From the NCBI RefSeq assembly GCF_020497125.1, contig NC_059082.1, positions 31,332,965 to 31,396,964 of the forward strand: a DNA stretch of 64,000 nt, read 5' to 3'. The position numbers and the translations under genes are program-made. Shown here piece after piece: positions 10,525 to 22,375 of this stretch. This DNA comes from Mauremys mutica (Eukaryota > Chordata > Testudines > Geoemydidae). The notes below the pieces were generated by a model. The model did no database searches. It had not been told where the DNA came from and was given only the letters and a program-made list of their open reading frames with translations. Position 1 is the stretch's first letter, and every line of letters starts with the position of its first letter.

Positions 10525-12393
10525 CGAGTACCTTTCCCAGACCTGAAGAGGAGCTCTGTGGAGCTCAAATGCTTGTCTCTCTCACCGACAGAAGTTGGTT
10601 CAATAAAAAAGATAACACCTCACCCACCTTATCTCTCAATTAATAATAAAGGTACTTTCAGTTTTTAGATGGAGACAAGTCAATGATTACTGATATTTAT
10701 TAATTAAAATCAAATGCCTTTCAAGCCCATGTGCAGATATCCTGCTTATGTATTCTGGATGCTGTACTCTAAGAGTAATAGAAGGAAAAAAGAAACCTGC
10801 CTTGAGTGAGTCATCCAGGCTGGTGGCTTGGGGTCTGGAAAAGTAGTTGTGTGTCTTTAAAAGAAATGAGATGGCACTGGTTGAGGATCACCAAGTGATT
10901 GATTGGGTTATCATCTTGTGCCACTTCTGTTTACCCCCAAATTCATCTCAGGTGTAGTTATTTTGAAATTAACTGTTGGTATTCATTACCCTTTATCCCT
11001 ATGGATGTATCTGGAGAACAAGAACAGCTCCTTTAGTTCAGATTCAAGTGGAAGATATTAATTTCCTGATTTTCCGCTCCTAATTACTCCCCAGTGCATC
11101 CCACCAGTACAGGCAAATTCAGCATGCCCAGTAAGTGTCAATTTTTGCAGAAAGGAAAGAATGGACTGCATACAAATGTGCCATATTACCCAGTGTAAAT
11201 TCCCCTCAACAGGAACCCTTACTACTCCAATGCAATATTCAGACCATGAAGATAATTTAGCCCCTTATTCAGTAAAGTACCTAAGCATTTCTATTCAGCA
11301 AAGCACATAAACAAGTGCTTACATGCTTTACTGAATCAGGGCTTTAACCAGGAGCCAGCTTGACTACCAAGTGGTACTTCTAATACCAGCATGAGGAGTA
11401 GAAAGAGAACTGAAGTTATATAGTTCTCATCTCAGACTCCTAGCTTTTATACATATCCATGCCAATTGGGGTCATTATACTTGATATTCTGGTCAATATT
11501 GAATGCATGTTATATTCTTAGATTTGAGTGTGGGTTTTTTTGGCTTAATTAGTTTTAAAATAACTAAGGTGCTTTGTATGTGAGAAGAATGGGAACAGAG
11601 GTCTTAAGTTGTCCACACTTATTTTTAATTTTGCTGATGGATGACTATTGAGCTATTACTCTTATGGGATTTTCGTGTGGAACTTTCTACAAGCTGGTAA
11701 CACGTCATCAAGACCTTTCCATCTAGATAAGACTATGCCACCTTCCTCAAAAGTGGTCTCAGGAGTCCACTTCTTGATTATTTTTTTTTGGAAGGGGGAG
11801 GGGGAGGGGTCAGCCTTACAGACTCTGTGGTACGTAAAATACTGAATATTTTGTAAGTTGTTGATATAAACAAAATTGGCATTGGCTAAGGATGACCTTA
11901 TTCAAACCTGACTGGACCAAGTTGCATGGCTCCAAGATAAGCCTCACACCTGGCTTCTCAGAAGATCCAGAGGGAGGCATTGCAAGTTTGAATAAGCTAG
12001 TTCACAAACCATAAGAATCAAGGATAAAGCCAAGAAGCCTTTGCCTCTTGGGTCCAGAAGCCACTAGGGGGAAGACTGACATTCTGGATTCTCCAAGACC
12101 TGGTCACTTTGGGGAGAAGAGATCAGTCAAGATACCAACAAAATAGGCTACACCACCAGCCTTTGACCAGTTTCACTCCACCTGAAGAAGATCCCCTAGC
12201 GAGAAGGAATGGGCCAGAACATCACAATCATCTGGCACCTCAACTACAGTTCCAGCTCCTATTCCACTAGACTCAGAGCTGACAAGTTCAAAAATTCCCC
12301 ATTATCTTATTTTTCCTTTTATCTATTTTTGTCTTTTGCTTTGTATTTGCTGGGATACATCTCAGCCTTTTCATATTCTCTCATTTGAGGGGG
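10525..12393. other. Noncoding stretch with one 85-bp fold-back
   Basis: No gene seen. An inverted unit spans 11259-11343 with CAGTAAAGTAC on the left and GCTTTACTGAATCAG on the right. From about 11880 the sequence looks like an older repeat into which the LTR-like element at 12394 was inserted; similar turtle sequence is recalled but not verified. Confidence 0.45.
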
Positions 12394-13118
12394 TGTAGCA
12401 GGGTGGTCACCTGCTACTGCCTTAAAAGGCTTAAAACAGCCCGGGGAGGGGGCTGTGGCAGGGAAGGAAAAGCGGGGCTGATTGGGGAAAGCAGCATCAG
12501 CTGTGGGCCATGCCCCAATCAGGCTGAGGCTGACTTAATGAGGGCCCAGCTGGCCCTTATAAGCGGTTTGGGGCCAGAAGCCAGAGACAGAGTCTCTCTC
12601 TAGCAGTAGAGAGAGGGAAGGACCTGGCTGCCTGGAAGCTGAGAGGGTACCAAGACTGGAGCAGGGCTGGGGGAAGGCCCAAGGAGCTGGGGAGCTCCAG
12701 CCTAGAAACCCCCAAGGCTGCAGGCCTTGTTAAAGGCCAAAGAAGGTAGTGGGGTTGCAGAGGGCAGCCCAAGGGTAGGCAGAGGCAGCAGGTCCAAAAC
12801 CTCCCTTGCACTTCACTGAGTGGCACTTCACTGCAGTCTGCCCCAGGGAACGGGGACTAAGTGATGACTGGCAGTGGTGATAGACTGAGGCAAGTTGGGG
12901 ATAGAGGGTGGGGGTTCCCTGGGGAGGGGAGACCCAGATCTGTGGGGGTAATGCCAGGGGGCAGCACCCCAACCTGAAAGGGGCACTGGGGTCCAGGAGG
13001 GACTCGGGCCAAGCGGCAAGCAGGATACCAACCTGCAGAGGGCGCTCTGGAGCTGGAAATGCTAATTCCCTGGATGACCAGCAGGAGGCGCCACAAGGGT
13101 GAGTCCCGCACTGTTACA
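12394..13118 (+). mobile_element. Probable solo LTR, 725 bp
   Basis: Begins TGTAGCAGGG and ends CTGTTACA, giving the short TG...CA inverted ends typical of LTRs. Flanks are GGGGG (12389-12393) and GGGTG (13119-13123), a 4/5 match that could be a 5-bp duplication. A TATA-like stretch (CTTATAAGC, 12556-12564) sits about 160 bp in, as expected for a U3 promoter. No gag, pol or env sequence adjoins it, so a solo LTR is the simplest reading. Its 3' part (CAGCAGGAGGCGCCACAAGG) resembles the end of the element at 13635. Confidence 0.6.
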
Positions 13119-13634
13119 GGGTGTCAACATGTGGCTGTGTGCATGCCTGGATGTGAGAGTACCCATAAAGTCCACACAGGGAAGGCACCAGAAGAAGTTC
13201 CCTAGATTTAAACAACCCTAAATATTGTCTCACAAGGATATTCATTCAAGTGTGTTCTGTTTTTAAAAGCACTGAGACTTGAAACTGTCACCAGCAGGTC
13301 CTGGGAGTGGGAGGCTTCTGATTGCCATGAGTGTTCTGTTCACATCTGTATAAATCTATGATGAAGGTGGAGAGAAAGGAAAGGGTTAGCCATCACACAA
13401 GAAAGAGTTATAATTGGCTCTGAAGTTGTGGTTGAGATACCAGAGAGTAATTTGGTTTTGGTACTAAAATATTTAATCAGCTCCAAATTATAGATTTGGT
13501 TGACTTTGGTCAATTCTTTAGAGGGATTTATAGCCAAGTGGACAGCCACTTCCTTGTCTCCCTTCTTAGAATTTATAAGGATCAACATTTTTTGGTGTTA
13601 ATCTGATGATTTAAGTAATTTGATTATTTAACAC

Positions 13635-14241
13635 TGTGATGGGGTGCCTGCCCCACAATGGGCTCTAAGGAGTTAATACAGCCCTAGGGAGGCTGCACAG
13701 GAGGCAGCCAATCAAAGAAGGGCTGAAGGGAGCAGTCAATCAGGGCCAAGCAGGCCCATATAAAAAAGGAGCCACAGGGCAGAGGAAGGCAGTTCTCTGC
13801 TGAGAGTCCAGGGAGGAAGGACTGTGTCTGTGGAGGGCTGAGAGAACTGCCAGCACCCTGGACAGAGCAGTGCCGCTAGCAGAGAGAGAGAGAGAGAGAG
13901 AGACAGCTCCTGGCTGGCTGCTGGGGTTTGCAGGCTGAGGCCCTGAGGCACTGGCAAAGAGGATGCTGGCGCCACGAGGAAGTGGTCAGACAATTGGCTG
14001 CAGTAGCCACTAAGGGAAGTGGCTGAACAGCAGACTGCAGGTCCCCTAGAATGGGGGGAGCACAGTGTGTGGCACGGCTGGAGGACTGTGTCGCTGAAGA
14101 GGACACCGCGGTGTTTTTAGAACCATGGGTTCTAGAGCAGGAGTGACAGCGGCAAGGCACCACCCAAAGAGAATGCACTAACATGTGGAGCTAATCCCCA
14201 CGACAGCCAGCAGGAGGTGCCAAAGTGGTGAATTAGAAACA
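13635..14241 (+). mobile_element. LTR-like repeat, related to the preceding one
   Basis: Starts TGTGATGGGG and has a TATA-like CATATAAAAAAGG (13757-13769), again about 120 bp from the start. It ends shortly after CCAGCAGGAGGTGCCAAAG (14206-14224), a near copy of the end of the LTR at 12394-13118. The right boundary is unclear: AACAC occurs at 13630-13634 and 14238-14242 and may be the duplication, which would put the end at 14237. A GA run lies at about 13881-13903. No internal retroviral genes. Confidence 0.5.
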
Positions 14242-14554
14242 CCGACCTAATATTGAGACTAACCTGTTGATTTATTGATTTGACCTTGCTTTGATTGTTG
14301 TATTGCTTTATTTTTAGTAATATTACCTTTGGCTGTATGTTAGCTAATAGCTATATTAGCTAATGGCTAATGGCCATATTAGCTAAGACGATCTGCATTC
14401 TTTATTTTTATTTTTTAAATAACTTTAATACAATTTACAAAAAAAAAGATACTGAGTCACATTTATTTCAATAATCAATGTGAGTTCAGAATCCTTAAAT
14501 TCTGGGGTGAATACCAGCCCATCAACTGAAAGAGCCTGAGCAGCTCCCCTTAAT

Positions 14555-15507
14555 TAGGGCATAAGAACCACCATACTGGGTCAGACAAATGGTCCGTTTA
14601 GCCCATCATCCTGTCTTTGGACAGCAGCCAAAGCCAGGTGCTTCAGAGGGAATTAACAGAACAGGGTAATTTATCAAGTGATCCATCCTGTTGTCCAGTC
14701 TCAGCTTCTAGAGTCAGAGGTCCACCCAAAGTATGGGGTTGCAGCCTTCTCTTGGCTTATAGCCATTAATGGACCTATTCCCCCCATGAACTTATCTAGT
14801 TCTTTTGTGAACCCAGTTATAGTCTTGGCCTTCACAACATGCTCTGGCAATGAGTTCCACAGGCTGACTGTGCATTGCATAAAGTAGTACTTCCTTTTGT
14901 GTGTGTTAAACCTGCTGCCTATTAATTTCATTGGGTGACCCCTGGTTTGTGTGTTATGTGAAAGTGTAAAATAACACTTCCCTATTCACTTTCTTCACAC
15001 CATTCATGATTTTATAAACCTCTTTCATATCCCTTCTTAGTCATCCCTCTTCCAAGCTGAACTGTCCCAGTCTTTTTAATCTCTCCTCAAATAGAAGCTG
15101 TTCCATACCCCTAATCATCTTTGTAGCTCTTCTTTGTATTTTTCCCCAATTCTAATATATATTTTTTGAGATTGAGTGACCAGAACTGTACACGGTATTC
15201 AAGGTGTAGGCATACCATGGATTTATATAGAGGCATTACATTTTTTTTGTCTGATTTTTCTATCCATTCCCTAATGGTTCCTAACATTCTCTTAGTTTTT
15301 TGACTGCTGCTGCACACTGAGTGGATGTTTGCAGAGAACTATTCGTGATGACTCCACAATCTTTTTCTTGAATGGTAACAGCTAATTTAGACCTCACCAT
15401 TTTGTATGTATAGTTGGGATTATGTTTTCCAATGTGCAGTACTTTGCATTTGTCAACACTGAATTTCATCTGCCATTTTCTTGCCCGGTCACCCAGTTTT
15501 GTGAGAA
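14555..15507 (-). mobile_element. CR1 3' fragment, minus strand
   Basis: Antisense CR1 carrying the C-terminal part of ORF2 and the 3' end. The plus-strand hallmark is ATACTGGGTCAGAC near 14573. It belongs to a different CR1 subfamily from the 790-5470 copy and is strongly 5'-truncated; CR1 similarity stops near 15507. Confidence 0.88.
14700..15507 (-). pseudogene. Truncated CR1 reverse transcriptase C-terminus
   Basis: Decayed coding remnant inside the minus-strand CR1. Open pieces at 15281-15529, 15111-15317 and 14701-14931 read, in order, K-F-S-V-D-K-C-K-V-L-H-I-G, then L-H-L-E-Y-R-V-Q-F-W, then S-L-W-N-S-L-P. These match the order of N-S-E-K-C-K-V-M-H-L-G, P-H-L-E-(stop)-C-V-Q-F-W and K-F-W-N-S-L-P in the ORF2 at 2066-5041. 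Frameshifts and stops separate the pieces. The fragment lacks the endonuclease and the reverse transcriptase catalytic core. Confidence 0.82.
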
Positions 15508-15723
15508 TTACGCTTTGGCTCTCACACATGCCACCATATCCTTGTATTTCATAGCATTATTATTCCAAGGAAGGATTGTGTGGACACACGTTCTACCACA
15601 TCTTGCATTAGCCTCTCGTAAAGTCTGCTTAGCACCAGTGAACACAGCACCACCAATAGACTGACTGCACATGGTCAAACTATGTCCTGGCATTTCTTCT
15701 CCTTCTACCAAAGGGATGCTCAT
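15508..15723 (-). other. Unassigned 71-codon open frame
   Basis: Open frame directly beside the truncated edge of the CR1 fragment; its end overlaps the CR1 frame by a few codons. It contains I-G-G-A-V-F-T-G-A-K-Q-T-L-R-E-A and a W-containing segment with H-T-I-L-P-W. The composition looks protein-like but I do not recognise a family. It could be an exon or processed-gene scrap, a retroelement piece, or chance. Confidence 0.2.
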
Positions 15724-17907
15724 CTACATCCATGTCTATGAAGAAGGGGTAGCAGCAGAAGCAACAGGAAGCCATCTGCACACTCATATTTGGCGTTCAG
15801 TGGCCTCATGTGAATATTTCCTCAGCTGAGAAATGTGCCAGAGCCACAATAACAGAACAGAGGGCTGCTCTCTGGACACATGGAGCTAGACATTGATCAG
15901 TGCTATAACAAAGTGCATCAGGTTTGGTTGAACAAAATCTTATTCTCTATTCCACCTGGGTAAATGTGGAGTAACTATTGAGGCCAGTGGAGTTGCTCTG
16001 TCTTTACACAGGCAACTGGCAGAATGGCAACCATTTGTCAAACAAGACAGGCTCTCTCAGGTCCCTCATGTGTGTTCCCATGCACATGCTAATTAGAAGG
16101 CTTGGGGGAGAGAGAGTGTGTGTGTGTGTGTATTCTTGTTTTCCTTTTTTGCTAGCTAGTGATTTCAGTAAGTTGAAAGAAGAGAACTGCAGAGTCTGAG
16201 CTATGGCATAAGCATGCTGTGAATTAGAAATTCTGCTCCCAGATGCACATGTGTAACTGTCATGGAAGCTATGGGACCAAATTCAGATGTGGGTGGTGTG
16301 TAGGGTGGTGGAAGTTACATGCTGAGAAGGAAGTCCAAGCTGGTGTAACTTACACACAGGAGAGAGGGAAGAAGTGGAGGGGACTATTTCAAATCACACA
16401 CTCACTCACCTTCCTATGAGCTGCTCTTCCTGCTACACACTTCCCGTCTGCCCCTTCAATCTGTAAATTACACCAGCCTAGTCCAATTTACACTCATTTA
16501 CTGACAGGCAACTTCCACTGCCTTGTATCACATCTGACCATGGCTCACAGGAACAGCGCACAACTGTTTGAGCGGTGTCTCTTCAGGCACAGGCCAGAGC
16601 CCTGCCAAGCACTGTGCCTGACTGAGGCCACAGCCACTACCGTTTCTGCAGTCTTGTTGGGATTCAGGAGGGTGATAGGGCTGGGGAAATGGGGCCATTG
16701 TCTTACCCTGCCACCTCTGGGGAAACTTTGAATGTTATCTCAGATTCCAGCTGCTCCAGCTGTGTCTGGGTCCACCAAAGGGTGGGGAAAAGTCTCTCAT
16801 AGCCTATTCCCCTGACTTCATCCACACTCCTGAAGATATAGGCAGTGCTGGATACCACTGCACTCCAAATCTTTCATCATTTTATATAGTCTGTAAGGTT
16901 TTATTTTTCTTTAAAATGCATTTCTAAAAATACATCCTTCCTTTGAACAGACCAGTCCTTTTCCTTCTGTTACTGATTACAGAATCCTATCTCTCGGATC
17001 TTAGCACCTATTTTGTCAACTTTTAGACAATTTTCTTAGCCATATCTGCCAGGCCTTCCAAAGAGAGCAAAAAGGGGGAGTCTCTCTAGCGTCACCTGAC
17101 TATTCATCTTCCTAATCCCAGGACTTTCTTTTGGGAATAGTAACTGTGACATATCCCTTTCACCATTAGATGTGTAAGCACAAGACTCTGAGTTGTTTCC
17201 ATATTCCCTGCTGACAGTCTTGTCTCCAAATAGCTTTGATGTTCATACCGTGTATTGATTCTTGGCTGCCTCCACTCAGACCCTTATGTTAGCATGGCAT
17301 CATGCCCAGTCAGGAGGGACTAAGCCAGTTTCACTTGGTCCCATGTACCAAATGGGCACCAACATTATATGTACTGAACACTTCAGCAGAAAGTCCCCCT
17401 CCTCTGACAGTTATGGCACATTGGGTCCACATGCTTCTTTACACTTAATCACACCTGTTAACACCCATCCACTACAACAAGAATCCCTGACCCAGAGAGA
17501 AAGACAGAAAAAGGGTTTGCGGGCACTTGTAGCTGCCAGAAAGGTAGGTTGTAATGCAGCAGCCACTTGGGAAAACTATTAAGACCAGATGGTGTGTCAA
17601 AACATATGTTACATAAGAGCACAGCCTGAAGGCACTCTGTGTAAGGCAAGCCCACAGCAGACAATGGGAATAAGGAACCAGCTCAGATCACAGAGGAATC
17701 AAAGTGATGCAGCCCAAAACATAAGTTGTGGATTCACCAAGGGAACATGCATATTTGATTAACATGCAAATAGGAAATATACATACATGCAATATTTACA
17801 TGCCTACAAAACATATTTTGTTCTATTCCAATCTGGCTTTCTCTGTATGGGATGACACTAATTATATTTTTTAAATTAAATCATTTTAGCTCCTTTCACA
17901 GTTTCAT
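15724..17907. other. Noncoding stretch
   Basis: No gene seen. A short GT repeat lies at about 16116-16131. CAGATGTGGG (16284) and CACATCTGACC (16529) are inverted and might bound an old TIR element, but the interior match is weak. Confidence 0.5.
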
Positions 17908-17987
17908 AGGGCCTAATTCTGCTGTCTCTCTCAATTGTGCTACTCAGTGGAAGTGCACAGGGAAACCGAAGGACAGAATTTGGCCCT
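17908..17987. repeat. 80-bp palindromic small repeat
   Basis: Inverted ends AGGGCCTAATTCTGCTGTC and GGACAGAATTTGGCCCT enclose about 45 bp. Same general design as the other palindromic repeats in this window. Confidence 0.55.
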
Positions 17988-18169
17988 TAAAAGTTGTTTG
18001 ATGCTAAATCCATATTATATTGGATCAATTCTGTTTTGGTATTTACAGGATTTAAGAGTGTATTTTACATGTCTGTATAATCTAGTTGGAAAAATACATG
18101 GGAACATTCTTGTTTCCTTATTGCATGGTCTTTCACAGAGGTAGTTCTCTATGAAGAACTGAAGAAGTT

Positions 18170-18203
18170 GTAATGTGGAAGAATTTGTAATGTGGAAGAA
18201 TTT
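18170..18203 (+). repeat. Perfect 17-bp tandem duplication
   Basis: GTAATGTGGAAGAATTT occurs twice back to back (18170-18186, 18187-18203) in otherwise unique noncoding DNA. Confidence 0.85.
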
Positions 18204-20640
18204 GAAGGAGAAGGGAGTGCATTGGGGACTCATATGGGGAGAGTCTTCCATTCATAAGCAGTGATGTTAAAGAAATCACAAAGGTGTTTGTCGGAGACGC
18301 AGACAAACTGACGACGGAGTAGAGGACAGACGTGGTGATGGTGCACAATGTCAACACTCCCAATGACTTAAATGGACTTTGGATCAGGCCCCAAGTGCAG
18401 AAAAGTAAGGGGGTGCCAAGCTGTGAATGGCTTTGGAGATAAGCACAAGAAGTCTGTATTTGGTTTAGTGGAGAAGGGATTCAGGTGTGGTGACATGGTC
18501 AGAACAATTGACCAGGAAGGTGGTCCCCGCAGTAGTGTTTTGCATGGGCCTAAGGGGCAGGTGAGGTGGGCATCAAGAAAGTCAGAGAAGGCAGCATCAG
18601 AACTCAGGATGGGAAACAACAAAATACTTGGTTTCATAAATACTGTAAAATCTATCCATAGCAATCTACACTGCTCTCCAACTGAGCGACCAACTTGCAT
18701 GTCAATCTCCAGCTCATGCAATGATTTCAGTTTTTAAAAACTAAAATAATGGGAAACCACAAATGACCTGAAGCTGAAGACAAAAAGGTAGATAAATAGT
18801 ACAGCAATCTACAGTTGGGTGGTGGGGGTGGGGGAGGAGGAATTTGGAGAGGATATATTTCCTGGCTGGATGACTGGGGACAGAGATCAGATAGTTGGAA
18901 AAAAAGAGAAATTCCATGTCTTTCCCTTATAAAAAGAAAAAAAAAATCACTAGATCTGTGCTGCTCTTCTGAATTGCAGGTTGTCAGTGTTGTTCATAAG
19001 GACAGAACCATACCAGTTACAACTGACTTTGATGCATTTGATTTCATGGCCTGATCATTTTTATTGGGACTAAAATCACTTTAAAACATTTATATATTTT
19101 AGGAGCCAATTTGTCTACAGTAAAACGTAGAGCAAGCTGCATATCAGATGAGAGGATCCATTTGTATTTGTTTTGAAAATTGACAATATTAAACCATTCT
19201 CTAATTTCATCCCTTCTCTAATTTCATCCCCTGCCTCCTCCCTCTCTTTTTCTATGCGTTGCCCTTTGCTTTCCTGGCAGAATCATAACTTTTCATTGAA
19301 ACATCTAATTTCTTAGAGTTGCAACAGAACAGAAACATTTTTCAAATTTCCCAGTGATAGCGAAGGAGGGCTGCTTTATGTATATACTTAAATGAATTAA
19401 ACCAAGTTGAATGTGTGATCTCCCCAGACAAAGATGAAGGTTAACATAGTTTAAGGATGAAATATAGACCATCCTGTGCAAAACCACTGTGTTGCAGTTT
19501 AATTAAAAGAATTCATTAAAGTGGTGCCCCATCCAAGGTAATTAGTATGCGTAATTTATGCTTTGCCTAATACACAAGGGCAGTAGCCTGAATAATAAAC
19601 TCAAGTTAACCTTAAGTGGAAGAGATTGAATGGTCAGATGTTTATTTAGCTCAGGTTTGCTCAAGAGCTAAGGTTAAAGAGGTGAAATTCAGTTACAGTT
19701 AATTAATTTCTTTTTTCTTCATAGAAGTGCTGCCTGCCAATGGGGTAAAAGTCTTTTTGAAGATACAAATCTCTCTCTTTTCCCCTTATTGGTTATCAGG
19801 AGACAGTCCACAGTGATGCATGTGCAGTTTGCAGTGAGTAAATAAGGGTTTGATTTAAAGGGAGTGAAGGTTTCTTTGGGAGGGGGGGCAAGTGGCAAAC
19901 ATATAAGAGGTTCTACAAGAACATTCAGTTCAATCCTCTCCACCAAGCAAGCAGCCCGAACAAACACGTCTAGCTCAAAAGAGCTAACACAGAACCAGCT
20001 TTTAAAAAACAACCAATCAGATTATGAAGCTGGAGCTACCCTTTTGCACATCTTCTGCAATACCAGCCCCTCCCTGGCCTCATGGGACTTACTGCATGAC
20101 ACCTTCTCAGTGATATTCATGTATCAAAGCAGAATTTGTAATGCCAGGGCCAGTCCTAAGGTTGTGGGTGCTGTGAAAAAACATGTGCATGGATGTCAGG
20201 CAGACTTGCACTAAGAGGACCTCAGCTGTATTTGGGTGGAGTGGCAGGAGGAGGATTTGATACCTGGTGGAGGAGAATCTTTGGAGGGATGTGTTACCTG
20301 GGAGGGGGAATCATTATGCTAGACAGGGTGAGAAGGCCAAAGAGCTTCAGGGAGGATTTGGTTAGCAAGGAAAGGGGCAGTTGGAACCCAGGATCAGTCT
20401 GTTTGCATCTGCAATAGGCTGGATCCTGAGTTACTCTTTAAGTTCTCAAACTTTTTTCCTGCGGAGCACTTGAAAATTGCTGAGGGTCTCAGTGAATCAC
20501 TTAATGATCTTTCCAAATGTTGTTTATACCATTAGCTAACTATTGTAAAGCACTTTGGATAAAAACTATAAAAAAAAACCCTTAATAATTAACATTTTTT
20601 GTTCTACAAATAAAAGTACACAACTCATATTTTAATATCA
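18204..20640. other. Noncoding stretch
   Basis: No recognised gene; the longest open frames (about 120 codons at 18372-18737 on both strands, 116 at 19864-20214) have no recognisable domain. From about 20440 the sequence resembles the left part of an old DNA-transposon-like repeat that holds the hAT-type copy at 20785. Confidence 0.45.
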
Positions 20641-20659
20641 GTAGTCTTACCTTTCTAAT

Positions 20660-21200
20660 GCGATGGATGCACCCTCTCTCTGCCACCACAGCAGCCCCTG
20701 AGCTACGGCTAGGAAGGAGGGCGGGTCTCTCCCTTGCCACAGCAGCCACAGAGCTGAGGCTGGGAACGAGGGTCATCTCTCCCCCAGGGCCAGCTCCAGG
20801 CACCAGCATTCCAAGCTGGTGCTTGGGGCGGCACTCTGTAAGGGGCGGCAGTCCCTGTTGTTTTGCCTCCAAGCAGGGCGCCGAATTGCTGCTGCGGACG
20901 GCAGGGGCAGTCCGTGTGCCCTTAGGGCAGCATGCGCGTTTCCGTGGTGGCGGCAATTCGGTGGCAGCGTCTATGTTTAGCTGTCCGCGGCGGCTTCAGC
21001 TAAACAAAGAAGCTGCCGCCGCCGCCGTGGAAACGCGCCTGCCGCCCTAAGGGCGCACGGACTGCCCCCGCTGTCCGCGGCGGCAATTGGTGCGCTGCTT
21101 GGGGTGGTGAACACTGTAGAGCCGGCCCTGCTCTCTCCAGCGGCCACAGCCCTGGAGCTGGGGAAAGTCGCCTCTTTCTCTGGCCGCCACAGCCCTGCAC
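20660..21200. repeat. GC-rich host sequence with degenerate tandem units
   Basis: Degenerate units of roughly 50 bp with GCCACAGCAGCC, CCACAGAGCTGAGGCTGGGA and CCACAGCCCTGGAGCTGGGG recur on both sides of the hAT-type insertion at 20785-21130, so that element landed in a minisatellite-like array. Confidence 0.45.
20785..21130. mobile_element. Non-autonomous hAT-type element, copy 2
   Basis: 346 bp with ends CAGGGCCAGCTCCAGG and TAGAGCCGGCCCTG. Flanks CTCTCCCC (20777-20784) and CTCTCTCC (21131-21138) match at 7 of 8 positions, as expected for an aged 8-bp hAT duplication. Internally there is a large imperfect inverted repeat: GGGCAGTCCGTGTGCCCTTA and GTCCGCGGCGGCTTCAGCTAAAC on the left are mirrored to the right. 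No transposase. Same terminal type as 7942-8204 and 50456-50694. Confidence 0.8.
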
Positions 21201-21818
21201 ATCCCAAATTCCCCCCACCCCCCTTCTCACCCTACTGCCCCCTCCCACCTACCCCTTATTCCCCCCAAGGCCACCACCTCACCTTCCATGTGTCTTCTCC
21301 AGGGTCCAGGCACCTAATTAGTGGAGCCAACCCTGATTAAAGTCCTGGGCTGTTTTTTCCCCCCTCATGGCTTTATTTCTAAGTGTAAGACAGGCATGTT
21401 GGCTACAGCCCCATCATCAACCTCCTCCCCCCCAAACCTAGCACTATGCCTCTACATCACATAACAGCACAGACAGCAGTAGGGCCCACAGGCCAGAATG
21501 TAGATTTCACATAGGAACACTGGGTCCCCCTTTCATCCCCACTTGTTACTTGCTACCATATGGGATCATTACCCCACAGCTTTTTGTCCTAGTGGATGTG
21601 CCCTTCCTAACAGCTGCATGACTCCTTGATTCCCCAGCCCTCCACCCAGGCTCCAAAGTCTCCTTCACTCCCATTCTAGGAACATGCTGTGGGTTACTTT
21701 ATTACCACAACTAAGGGCTGATCTCAAGCCAATTGAAGTCAATGAAAAGACTCTCTCTGACTTTTGTGGGATTTGGAGGATGCCTTAATGCAGGATGTTG
21801 GACTGTCCACCATCTTTT

Positions 21819-22088
21819 GTCTTTGTCCACACTTGAAACACTGCAGCAGTGCCGCTGTAGTGCTTCAGCAAAGACACAACCTATGTCAATGGGAGAGTTT
21901 CTGCCATCGACATACTAATCCACCATCCTAAGAGGTGGTAGCTAAGTTGATGGGTGATTCTCCTGTTGACCTAGTGCTGTCTACACTGAGGGTTAAGTCC
22001 ATTTAATTGCGTCATTCAAGGGTGTGGATTTTTCACACCCCTGAGTGATGCAGTTATACGGACCTAATTTCCTAGTGTAGACCAGGTC
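21819..22088 (-). mobile_element. Short TIR element, GTGTAGAC family
   Basis: About 270 bp between GTCTTTGTCCACACTTG and CTAGTGTAGACCAGGTC. The interior TTTTTCACACCCCTGAG is shared with the element at 56155-56405 (TTTTTTACACCCCTGAG), and both are in reverse orientation to the copy at 10303. Noncoding. Confidence 0.7.
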
Positions 22089-22169
22089 TCAGATTTCTTT
22101 TCTTACTGTTTTCTCTTTTCTGAAACCTCTGTTGCCATTGCTCTACATGCTTACATGGCCCTGTCACCA

Positions 22170-22375
22170 TAGGATCTGAACACCTCACAAACATTATTTA
22201 ACCCTCAAACCCCTGTGAGACAGGCAAGTTTTGCTATCTCCATTTTACAGAATGGGCACAGAAAAAGTAAATGACTTATCCACGGTCACACAGGGAGTCT
22301 GTGGCAGAGCTAGGAATTGAATCCCAGTCTCCTGAGTCCCAGGCCAGTGTCTTAACCACACACCATCCTTCCTCT
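22170..22375 (-). repeat. MIR-related repeat
   Basis: Contains CCATTTTACAGAATGGG, GGTCACACAGGGAGTCTGTG and GGAATTGAATCCCAGTCTCC in the order expected for a reverse-complement MIR-type SINE: core, then the tRNA-like region with its B-box complement. A sauropsid MIR-derived family is likely. Confidence 0.75.

Noticed and set aside
13881..13903. GA-rich repeat as a CRISPR-like or regulatory array
   Set aside because: Simple dinucleotide microsatellite; no spacer-repeat structure.
18372..18737. Open frames of about 120 codons on both strands
   Set aside because: No domain and no supporting context; opposite-strand frames of equal length suggest chance.
20582..21248. Alanine- and arginine-rich open frames around the second hAT-type copy
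   Set aside because: GC-driven frames across a transposon and minisatellite-like host sequence.
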